Notes under the pieces: generated by a model
The model's input: the letters and a program-made list of their open reading frames with translations, nothing else
What the model was told of the DNA's origin: nothing
Database searches by the model: none
Shown: positions 9,254 to 16,618 of the stretch, in pieces
How the letters are laid out: every line of letters starts with the position of its first letter
How positions within the stretch are numbered: position 1 is the first letter of the stretch
Assembly: GCA_947624405.1 (NCBI GenBank)
Contig: CANQKB010000013.1
Span: forward strand, 1 to 20,169
Length of the DNA: 20,169 bases
Direction of reading: 5' to 3'
Source of the DNA: an uncultured Clostridia bacterium
GTDB lineage: Bacteria; Bacillota; Clostridia; TANB77; CAG-508
Position numbers and translations under genes: made by a program

Positions 9254-9448
9254 AGTTCAGCGAATTTTAGAAAAAGCCTGAAAATAGTTGTTTTGAAATG
9301 AACGCGTAAGCGACCAAACGAGCAAAGCGAGTGCGAATTGGAGCAATCGACATACCAAAATTTTAGATTGGAGATTGCGACACCAAGTGAATGTAAAAAC
9401 AACTATTTTACAGGCTTTGCTATTATTTATATTAAATATTGCTGAACT
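9254..9448. repeat. Palindromic MITE-like repeat (about 195 bp)
   Basis: The ends AGTTCAGC (9254-9261) and GCTGAACT (9441-9448) are exact inverted repeats. Inside, AAGCCTGAAAATAGTTG (from 9274) pairs with CAACTATTTTACAGGCTT (9400-9417) with one bulged base. The core 9301-9390 is richer in GC than its surroundings, with several CGA/GCGA units. No clear target duplication was found. There is no ORF. One arm is repeated at 12034-12091. It separates two transcription units and could act as a transcriptional barrier. Confidence 0.7.
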
Positions 9449-9483
9449 TTTATTTTCTAAAAATAAAAAATGCTTACAAAGAA

Positions 9484-9512
9484 TTGAACTATTTAATAAA
9501 ATATGATATACT
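9484..9512 (+). promoter_or_regulatory. Sigma-A-type promoter for the M50 protease-tsaD group
   Basis: TTGAAC (9484-9489), a 17-base spacer and TATACT (9507-9512) lie 28 bases before the protease ATG. It sits directly after the palindromic repeat. Confidence 0.7.
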
Positions 9513-9540
9513 AAATTGGTGTAAGGAAGGGATGAAGTAT

Positions 9541-10266
9541 ATGTTTTTTACAGATAATAGAATGTTATATTTAATATTAGCGATATTTATATTAATGAGT
9601 TTAATGCAAATGTCACAACCTTCTTTATTAGGCTTATTATTAACATTGCCAGCAGTATTAGTTGCAATAACATTTCATGAATATGCACATGCATTTGCAG
9701 CAACAAAACTTGGTGATGATACACCACAAAGGCAAGGAAGGTTAAGTTTAAATCCTTTAGCACATATAGATCCAGTAGGATTTGCTTTGCTTTTATTTGT
9801 TGGATTTGGTTGGGGAAAACCAGTACAGATTGATTCTAGAAATTTTGATAGAAAATATTCAGAGCAAACAGGAGATGCAATAGTTGCAGTTGCAGGACCT
9901 GTAATGAATTTCATACTTGCTATAGTATCTACTATAATATATGCACTTATATATAAGTTTGTACCAGCTTTTATCATGACAGAATCAGGTTATATTGTAA
10001 AGCTTATTTTACAATATATGATAGCAATAAATTTGGGACTTGGAGTCTTTAATTTAATTCCATTGCCACCATTAGATGGCTCAAAAATTCTTGTATGTTT
10101 TTTACCATATAATGCAAAAAGATTCTTTTATGAAAAACAACAAATATTTTATATTATTTTCTTGATTTTATGGATAACTGGTTTAGCTGGATATATAATT
10201 TCACCAGTATTGAATTTCTTAAGCAATGGATTAATGAAATTTGTATTTATAATTTTTGGAATATGA
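9541..10266 (+). CDS. Site-2-protease-type (M50) membrane zinc metalloprotease
   Basis: A 241-residue polytopic membrane protein of the short YwhC-like M50 group, which lacks a PDZ domain. The zinc-binding motif HEYAH is at residues 46-50 inside a membrane segment (LVAITFHEYAHAFAATKLGD). The third ligand region is NLIPLPPLDGSKI, the family's NxxPxPPLDG motif. Four or more hydrophobic helices are visible, including LYLILAIFILMSL at the N-terminus and IFYIIFLILWITGLAGYII near the C-terminus. ATG 9541 is chosen because AAGGAAGGG (9523-9531) is nine bases upstream; ATG 9532 directly abuts it. The substrate is unknown. It is followed 28 bases later by tsaD, probably as an operon. Confidence 0.88.
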   Translation: MFFTDNRMLYLILAIFILMSLMQMSQPSLLGLLLTLPAVLVAITFHEYAHAFAATKLGDDTPQRQGRLSLNPLAHIDPVGFALLLFVGFGWGKPVQIDSRNFDRKYSEQTGDAIVAVAGPVMNFILAIVSTIIYALIYKFVPAFIMTESGYIVKLILQYMIAINLGLGVFNLIPLPPLDGSKILVCFLPYNAKRFFYEKQQIFYIIFLILWITGLAGYIISPVLNFLSNGLMKFVFIIFGI

Positions 10267-10294
10267 TATGTTTATACATTAGGAAGGGATAAAA

Positions 10295-11299
10295 ATGAAA
10301 GATATAACTATATTAGGAATTGAAACAAGTTGTGATGAAACAGCAGCAGCAGTTGTAAAAAACGGAAGAGAAGTACTTTCAAATGTAATAAACTCACAAA
10401 TAAATATACATGAAAAATTTGGAGGAGTGGTTCCAGAAATTGCATCAAGAAAACACATTGAAGCTATTTCATATGTGGTAGAAGAAGCTTTAAAACAAGC
10501 AAATATGACATGGGATGATATAGATGCAATAGCTGTAACATATGGACCAGGACTTGTAGGAGCACTTTTGGTAGGTGTAGGTTATGCAAAGGCTTTAAGC
10601 TATGCACTTAATAAACCATTAGTAGCTGTAAATCATATAGAAGGACATATTGCAGGAAATTATATAACTTTTAAGGATCTGGAGCCTGAATTTTTATGTC
10701 TTGTAATATCAGGAGGGCATACACATTTAGTACAAATAGAAGATTATACAAAGTTTAGAATATTGGGAAAAACAATGGATGATGCAATAGGAGAAGCATT
10801 TGATAAAGTAGCAAGAGTTATGGAATTAAAATATCCAGGAGGACCAAAGGTTGATTTACTTGCAAAACAAGGTGACCCAAATAAAATAGAACTCCCAAAA
10901 GTTCATGTAGATGGCTTAAATTTTAGTTTTAGTGGAATAAAAACAGCAGTTATAAACTTAAATCACAATAAAAAAGATATAAAAAAAGAAGATTTGTGTG
11001 CAAGTTTTGAAAATTCAGTAACAAAAATGCTTATTCAAAATACGAAAATAGCGATAAAAGAGTATAACTTTAAAAAAATTGCCTTAGCTGGAGGCGTATC
11101 AGCAAATTCATATATTAGAGAAAAATTTATGGAACTTGGAAAAGAATTAGACGTAAAAGTGTATTTTCCAGAATTAAAGCTATGTACAGATAATGCAGCA
11201 ATGATAGCCAGTGCAGGATATTATAATTATATAGAAGGGGCAAGAGCAGATTTAACATTAAATGCAATACCAAATTTAAAATTAGACAGAAAACAGTAA
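10295..11299 (+). CDS. tsaD: tRNA N6-adenosine threonylcarbamoyltransferase
   Basis: A 334-residue cytoplasmic enzyme that transfers the threonylcarbamoyl group from threonylcarbamoyl-AMP to A37 of ANN-reading tRNAs, working with TsaB and TsaE (neither is in the window). It starts ILGIETSCDETAAAVV, the family signature. Metal-binding histidines lie in VNHIEGH (His114 and His118). Further family blocks are VISGGHTHLV, LKYPGGPKVD, FSFSGIKTAV and GGVSANSYIR. Length is standard. The start follows AGGAAGGGATAAAA. The frame is intact with no CGG codon. It is followed at 39 bases by the metallophosphoesterase. Confidence 0.97.
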   Translation: MKDITILGIETSCDETAAAVVKNGREVLSNVINSQINIHEKFGGVVPEIASRKHIEAISYVVEEALKQANMTWDDIDAIAVTYGPGLVGALLVGVGYAKALSYALNKPLVAVNHIEGHIAGNYITFKDLEPEFLCLVISGGHTHLVQIEDYTKFRILGKTMDDAIGEAFDKVARVMELKYPGGPKVDLLAKQGDPNKIELPKVHVDGLNFSFSGIKTAVINLNHNKKDIKKEDLCASFENSVTKMLIQNTKIAIKEYNFKKIALAGGVSANSYIREKFMELGKELDVKVYFPELKLCTDNAAMIASAGYYNYIEGARADLTLNAIPNLKLDRKQ

Positions 11300-11337
11300 G
11301 TTCTAAGTATAGCAGATGTTTGAATGAAAGGAGCAAT

Positions 11338-12029
11338 ATGAGTATATATGCAATAGCGGATTTGCATTTATCTTTTGCAAATCCAAAACCAATGGATATA
11401 TTTGGTAGTATATGGGAAAAACACGAAGAAAAAATAAAGAAAGATTGGGAGCAAAAAGTAAAGGAAGAAGATACAGTATTACTATTAGGCGACTTTTCTT
11501 GGGCAATGACATTAGATGAAGCAAAACCAGATTTCGAATAGATTACCAGGAAATAAGATTTTATTAAAAGGTAATCATGATTATTGGTGGTCAAGTAAGG
11601 CAAAATTACAGGAATATATAGAAGAAAATAATTTTAGTAATATACAATTTTTACATAATAATTCATTTGAGATAGAAGAAAAAATAATTGCACGGTACAA
11701 AAGGCTGGATTATGCAAGATACTAAAGAAGATAAAAAAATATTTAATAGGGAATTAATAAGACTTGAGCAATCAATAAAGGAGGGAATAGCAAAATTTGG
11801 TGAAAATAAAGAAGTTATAGTATGTATGCATTTTCCACCAACGAATAATCAAATCAAGGAAAATGCAAAGTTTATTAAGGTAATGCAAAAATATAATGTG
11901 AAACAATGTTATTATGGACACTTGCATGGAGAAGGATTAAATGATAGAATAGATGGAGAAGTTGGAGGAATACAGTTAATGCTTGTTAGTGCGGATGGAA
12001 TAGGATTTAAATTAAAGAAAATATCTTAG
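11338..12029 (+). CDS. Metallophosphoesterase (COG1768-like), interrupted by two frame changes
   Basis: A predicted calcineurin-fold phosphohydrolase, about 230 residues once reconstructed. Metal-ligand motifs appear in order across three frames: ADLHLSF (Asp8, His10), LLGDFSWAM, LKGNHDYWW, VCMHFPPT and YGHLHGEG. The first frame ends at TAG 11539-11541, where family members I recall read roughly DFEYLNxLPG. The simplest repair is eight missing bases, consistent with loss between two GAAT repeats; removing one base (the C at 11535) is the alternative. The second break is the in-frame CGG at 11693, where skipping C gives IIAGTKGW, matching the family's G-T-(R/K)-G-W. ATG 11338 follows GAAAGGAGC. 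The biological substrate is unknown. Whether it is functional depends on the two breaks. Confidence 0.75.
11693..11695 (+). other. CGG +1 site 1 (metallophosphoesterase)
   Basis: In-frame codons GCA CGG TAC. Dropping the C gives GCA GGT ACA AAA GGC TGG, restoring A-G-T-K-G-W. The unshifted frame stops at 11723-11725. Confidence 0.75.
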
Positions 12030-12033
12030 TTTG

Positions 12034-12091
12034 TGCAATTACTCATTCATTTTAAAACAACTATTTTTAGGTTTCTAAAAAGTGCTGAACT
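12034..12091 (-). repeat. Partial copy of the 9254-9448 repeat arm
   Basis: The reverse complement begins AGTTCAGC, then TTTTAGAAA, a CCT and AAAATAGTTGTTTT, followed by AAATGAA. It aligns with the left arm at 9254-9300 with small gaps. Only one arm is present, so it is a half element. It fills most of the gap between the metallophosphoesterase stop and rsgA. Confidence 0.6.
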
Positions 12092-12120
12092 GTGGGATAG
12101 AAAGGACTAATCAATGAAAT

Positions 12121-12995
12121 ATGATAGGTAAAATTACAAAAAATATATCAAATATATATAATGTGACAATAGAACGGTAAAGAATATGAAGGAGTAGCAC
12201 GAGGAAGATTAAAAACAGAAGAGATAAAACCAGTTGTTGGAGATAATGTAATTTGTGAAATGCTTGAAGAAAATAAGATTGTTATAACCGAAATATTAGA
12301 TAGGCAAAATTTTTTAAAAAGACCTAAAGTATCAAACATTTCACAAGTTATATTTGTTATATCACCAAAAATGCCAAAACTAAATTTTACTCTACTTGAT
12401 AAAGAACTTTGTTTAGTAGAATATCTTAAAATAAATGCAATAATTGTTGTAAATAAGACAGATTTAGAAGAAAAATTTGCAGAATATATATTTAATCTTT
12501 ATACAAAATCAGGATACAAAGTAATAAAAACAAACACAAAAGATGAAAATGGAATAGAAAATATAAAAAAAGTTTTAAATGCAAATACAACAGTATTTGC
12601 TGGACAATCTGGAGTGCGGAAAATCAACTCTTACAAACAAAATACTTGGGGAAAGAATAACAAGAGAAGGGGAAATAAGTAAGAAAAACAAAAGAGGGAA
12701 AAACACAACAACAGATATAACTTTATATGAAATTGCAAAAGATTCATTTTTACTAGATACACCTGGATTTCAGACAATTGACATTTTTGAAATTGAAAGT
12801 AAGGATTTGTGTGAATATTTTAGAGATTTTAAACCATATATTAAAAATTGCGAATATATAGGATGTTCACATATAAAAGAACAAAGTTGTGGAATAAAAC
12901 AGGCTGTATCACAGGGAAAAATACAAAACGAAAGATATGAAAGCTATATTAAGATATATAATGAATTAAAGGATAGGGAGGAACATAAATGGTAG
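12121..12995 (+). CDS. rsgA: Small ribosomal subunit biogenesis GTPase RsgA, interrupted by two CGG sites
   Basis: RsgA is a circularly permuted GTPase that acts in late 30S subunit maturation. Removing the C's at 12175 and 12617 gives one 290-residue frame. It has an OB-like N-terminus (MIGKITKNISNIYNV), the G4 motif VNKTDL (about residue 110), then the P-loop GQSGVGKS (about 161-168), G3 DTPG (about 212) and a C-terminal zinc cluster GCSHIKEQSC. The order G4 before G1 is diagnostic. The second CGG falls exactly at the P-loop glycine before Lys. The start is weaker: AAAGGA (12101-12106) is 14 bases from ATG 12121. ATG 12114 is better spaced but opens a five-codon ORF. The 3' end overlaps the rpe start (ATGGTAG). 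Confidence 0.88.
12175..12177 (+). other. CGG +1 site 2 (rsgA, codon 19)
   Basis: Codons GAA CGG TAA: an in-frame stop follows directly. Without the C, the reading is GAA GGT AAA GAA TAT (E-G-K-E-Y), joining the N-terminus to the rest of RsgA. Confidence 0.8.
12617..12619 (+). other. CGG +1 site 3 (rsgA P-loop)
   Basis: Codons GTG CGG AAA. Without the C, GTG GGA AAA TCA restores G-V-G-K-S of the GTPase P-loop, among the best-conserved residues of the family. Confidence 0.88.
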
Positions 12996-13649
12996 AAATA
13001 TCAACATCAATATTAAACGTAGAAAAGGAATCAGCTACAAAAATAATCTATGGTTTGGAAGTAGCTCATACAGACTATTTTCACATCGATGTAATGGACG
13101 GAAAGTTTGTACCAAAAGATACTAAAGAACAAATGAGAGAATATACAAATATTGTAAAGCAAATTTCAAATATTCCAATAGATGTACACTTGATGGTGGA
13201 AGATGTGAAAGAATTTATTGATGAATATAGTGGATATAATCCTAATATTATTACTTTTCATATTGAAGCTACAAAGTCAAAAGAAGAAGCAATGGAACTA
13301 ATTGAATACATAAAAAAATGTGGTATAAAAGTACGGAATTTCAGTAAAACCAAATACTAAAATTGAAGAAATATATGAATTTTTACCATATATTCATATG
13401 TGCCTTGTTATGACAGTTGAACCAGGGCTCGGAGGACAAGCATTGATTCCAGAAACTTTAGATAAAGTAAAAGAATTAAAAGAGTATATAACAAAAAATG
13501 ACATTGATATAGATATAGAAGTTGACGGTGGAATAAAGCCAGATAATATTGAGCAAGTGAAAGAAGCAGGGGCTAACATTTTTGTTGTTGGAACTGCATT
13601 AGTAAATAGCAAAAATATGGGGGAGACATTAGAAAATTTAAGGAATTAA
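12989..13649 (+). CDS. rpe: Ribulose-phosphate 3-epimerase, interrupted by one CGG site
   Basis: Interconverts ribulose 5-phosphate and xylulose 5-phosphate in the pentose phosphate pathway. Dropping the C at 13334 gives a 219-residue TIM-barrel protein, the usual length. Motifs seen: EISTSILN at the N-terminus, FHIDVMDGKFVP (His32, Asp34), DVHLMVED, the repaired KVGISVKPNT, MTVEPGLGGQ and VDGGIKPDN, with GTALV near the phosphate-binding end. Without the shift the protein ends at 13358-13360 after 123 residues. The ATG overlaps the end of rsgA by seven bases, a common translational-coupling arrangement; GGGAGGA lies upstream. recD2 follows after 21 bases. Confidence 0.9.
13334..13336 (+). other. 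CGG +1 site 4 (rpe)
   Basis: Codons GTA CGG AAT. Without the C, GTA GGA ATT TCA GTA AAA CCA restores V-G-I-S-V-K-P, a conserved strand of ribulose-phosphate epimerases. Confidence 0.85.
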
Positions 13650-13670
13650 ACAGGCAAAAGGGATGAAGAA

Positions 13671-15873
13671 ATGTTAGAATTAGAAGGACAAGTTGAAACA
13701 ATTATATACTATAATGAGTTAAATTCATATACTGTTGCTAGAATGATTACAGAGGATGAAACAATCACGATAGTGGGATTTTTGCCTTTTGTAAATATTG
13801 GAGATAGTATAACTGTAACACGGTGATTTTGTAACTCATAAAGATTATGGTGAACAATTTAAGGTAGAAACATTTAAAAAAATAATGCCACAAACATTAG
13901 ATGCACTCGAACGATATTTAGCAGGTGGAGCCATAAAATGGGTTGGAGAGAAAACTGCTAAAAAGATTATAAAAGAATTTGGAGAAGATACTATATATAC
14001 AATAGAGAAAGAGCCAGAAAAATTAGCTAGAATAAAGGGGATTACAGAAGAAAAGGCAATAGAAATATCTGAGAGTTTTATTCAAAAAAAGGAAATATGG
14101 AAAATAGTAGATTTCTTAGAAGAGATAGGAATTAGCCAAAGCTATGCACCTAAAGTATATGAAATATATGGAATAAATGCAGTTGATGAAATAAGTAGTA
14201 ATCCATATAAACTAATAGATGTTGTAAGGGGGATTAATTTTAAAGTAATAGACGAGGCAGCACTTAGAATTGGTATAAATAATGATGATGAGCAGAGGAT
14301 AACATATGGAATAAAATATAGCCTACTTATTGCTTCATATAATGGTCATACTTGTGTACTTAGAAGTAATTTATTAGATTTTACATCAACATTACTTCAA
14401 ATATCTGAAAGTACAATTGATATTTTCATAAATCAATTAAAAGTTAAAGAATTAATTGTAGTAGAAGAAAGAGACGATGAAGAATGGGTATATCTTAAAG
14501 AATTTTATGATGCTGAAACATTTATTGCATCAAAATTGCTAATATTAGATAATGTAAAGAATAGAAAAAAGATTGATTTTATTGAAGAAAAGTTGGCTAA
14601 ACAGGAAGAACATGAAAAAATAGAATTATCAGATAAGCAAAGAGAAGCGGTTTATAGTATAAATAAGCATAATGTTTGTGTAATTACAGGTGGACCAGGA
14701 ACTGGAAAGACAACAATAATTAAAAGTGTTATAGGATTGTATAAAAAAGAAGGAAAAAAGGTAGTATTATGTGCTCCAACAGGAAGAGCAGCAAAGAAAA
14801 TGACTGAAACAACAGGTACAGAGGCTAAGACTCTTCATAGATTGCTTCAAATAACAAAGGTAAATGATGCCCAGTATATAAATAATGACTTAAAAATAGA
14901 ACCTATTGATGCAGATGTGATTATTGTAGATGAAGTATCTATGATTGATGTTGCACTTATGAAGTATCTACTTACAGCTGTTTATGAAGGTACAAAACTT
15001 GTATTAGTTGGTGATGTAGACCAGCTTCCATCTGTCGGTCCAGGAAGTGTGTTAAAGTGCGTAATTGATTCAGGAAGGATTAATGTAATTGTACTTGATA
15101 AGATTTTTAGACAGGCTGCAAAAAGTAAAATTATACTTAATGCACATAGGGTAAATTCAGGTGAGAATTTTATAAATAGTAAAGATGAAGATTTGAATGA
15201 TGATTTCTTTTTCGTTCAAGAGAGTAACCAAGATAAAATACTTGAATGTGTACTTTCTTTATACAAGGGAAGATTGAAAAATTTCAAAAATTATGATGAA
15301 TTAAAGAGTATACAAATAATAACACCAAGTAAGAAAGGAAATGTCGGTACAAAAGAATTAAATAAGCAAATACAAGAATTAGTAAATCCAAAAGAAAACA
15401 AAAGAAAAGAAAAAAATTCTCGGTGGAGCTGTTTTTCGTGAAGGCGATAGCGTAATGCAAATGAAAAACAATTATGATATAGAATGGGAATTAAACCGGA
15501 GAAGTGCGGAAATGGAATTTTCAATGGAGAAATGGGTACAATAACAAGAATAAGTAATATAACAGAAACTGTTGAAGTTAGTTATGATGGAAAAAATGCA
15601 GTGTATGGATTTGATGAACTAGACCAGATAGAACATTCATATGCAATTACAGTACACAAGTCTCAAGGAAGTGAATTTGATTGTGTTATACTTCCTATAG
15701 TTAAAACAGCACCAATGTTACTTACAAGAAATTTGCTCTATACAGCTATAACTAGAGCAAAAAAGCTTTTGATAATAATTGGAAGCAAAGATGTTATTAA
15801 TTTTATGATAAGAAATACAGATGCAAAAGTTAGAAATACAGGTTTGGATTATAAGATGGAAATGATAAAATAA
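13671..15873 (+). CDS. recD2: RecD2-type DNA helicase, interrupted by four CGG sites
   Basis: An SF1B 5'-3' helicase of the RecD-like family found in bacteria without RecBC, linked to DNA repair. Removing C at 13821, 15421, 15497 and 15507 gives a single 732-residue frame, close to the family length. Order: N-terminal OB-like region (about 1-75), helix-hairpin-helix segments (WVGEKTAKKI; IKGITEEKA), Walker A TGGPGTGKTT (about 340-349), Walker B DVIIVDEVSMID, VGDVDQLPSVGPG, the repaired GGAVFREGDSVMQMKNNYD and NGIFNGEMGTI, then VHKSQGSEFD and TAITRAKKLL. ATG 13671 follows AAAAGGG with good spacing. Without repair the first frame ends at codon 52 and the C-terminal quarter is lost. The longest uninterrupted stretch is 13885-15420. 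Confidence 0.9.
13821..13823 (+). other. CGG +1 site 5 (recD2, codon 51)
   Basis: Codons ACA CGG TGA: a stop follows directly. Without the C, ACA GGT GAT TTT GTA gives T-G-D-F-V and opens the remaining gene. Confidence 0.82.
15421..15423 (+). other. CGG +1 site 6 (recD2)
   Basis: Codons TCT CGG TGG. Without the C, TCT GGT GGA GCT GTT TTT restores S-G-G-A-V-F followed by REGD, the conserved helicase block. Confidence 0.85.
15497..15499 (+). other. CGG +1 site 7 (recD2)
   Basis: In the frame reached after site 6, codons AAC CGG AGA. Without one C, AAC GGA GAA gives N-G-E. The doubled C (15496-15497) makes the exact inserted base ambiguous. Confidence 0.75.
15507..15509 (+). other. CGG +1 site 8 (recD2)
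   Basis: In the frame reached after site 7, codons GTG CGG AAA. Without the C, GTG GGA AAT GGA ATT TTC restores G-N-G-I-F-N-G-E. Sites 6-8 add three bases in total, so the original frame returns. Confidence 0.8.
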
Positions 15874-15898
15874 TATATGATTCGAATGAGAGCTTTTA

Positions 15899-16582
15899 AT
15901 GGGGGAGAAATGGAGAAAACAGTTGAAATTAATCGAAGAATTATTAAATTTGATTTTTCCCAATGTGTGTGGATTTTGTGGCAAAATAGAAAAATCATGG
16001 TTATGTGATGATTGTGCAACAAGGTTTGAATTTAGAATAAATGAAAGAATGTATATGCCACTTACACGCGAATTTGAAAAAGAGTTGTTTATTATACCAT
16101 ATGAAGATGAATTTAGAGAAAGCATTTTATCATATAAATTTTTTGATAAAGCGTATATGTATAAAACTTTTTCAAAAATAATATTAAAATCGAAAAAAGT
16201 ATGTGGTATTTTGAGAAGATATGATATAATAACGATAGTGCCTATTCATAAAAATAGAAAAAGAAAAAGAGGATATGACCAAAGTGAGCTTATAGCACGA
16301 GAAATAGCTAAAAATATTCCAGAATTAAAGTACATAAAAACTCTAAAGAAGATTGTAAATACAAAAAGACAGAGTTCATTAAGTAAAATGGCACGAATGC
16401 AAAATGTGAAAAATGTATATCAAATTGTAAACGTAGATATACAAAATAAGAAAATAATTTTATTTGATGATATATATACAACAGGAAGTACAGTAAATGA
16501 ATGTGCTAAGGTACTAAAACAAAATGGGGCAGGAGAAATATTGGTATTGACTTTAGCAAGGGTAACTAGAGGAAAAAAATAA
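15899..16582 (+). CDS. comFC: ComFC-like phosphoribosyltransferase-family protein
   Basis: A 227-residue protein of the ComF family, linked in Bacillota to uptake and processing of transforming DNA. An N-terminal four-cysteine zinc site is visible (Cys24, Cys27, Cys36, Cys39: VCGFCG and LCDDC). A phosphoribosyltransferase fold follows with VPIHKNRKRKRGYDQSE and the PRPP-binding loop IILFDDIYTTGSTVNEC. Length is usual. It starts 25 bases after recD2. The start is uncertain: ATG 15899 has a poor ribosome site, while TTG 15923 has GGAG seven bases upstream. The frame is intact and has no CGG codon, although its two neighbours are interrupted. No comFA is seen beside it. Confidence 0.87.
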   Translation: MGEKWRKQLKLIEELLNLIFPNVCGFCGKIEKSWLCDDCATRFEFRINERMYMPLTREFEKELFIIPYEDEFRESILSYKFFDKAYMYKTFSKIILKSKKVCGILRRYDIITIVPIHKNRKRKRGYDQSELIAREIAKNIPELKYIKTLKKIVNTKRQSSLSKMARMQNVKNVYQIVNVDIQNKKIILFDDIYTTGSTVNECAKVLKQNGAGEILVLTLARVTRGKK

Positions 16583-16618
16583 GGATTATTTAAGCCTTAG
16601 AAAGGAATGAACAAATAA

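Noticed and set aside
9254..9448. CRISPR-like repeat array in the repeat-rich gap
   Set aside because: The repeats are inverted arms of a single palindrome with no regular direct repeats or spacers.
11127..11603. 158-codon minus-strand ORF over the tsaD end and metallophosphoesterase start
   Set aside because: It is antisense to recognisable proteins, has low-complexity Leu/Ser composition and no ribosome-binding site; it is a shadow of the plus-strand genes.
12114..12131. Five-codon ORF as a leader peptide for rsgA
   Set aside because: It has a well-spaced Shine-Dalgarno, but five codons are easily found by chance, and an indel at the rsgA start is equally possible.
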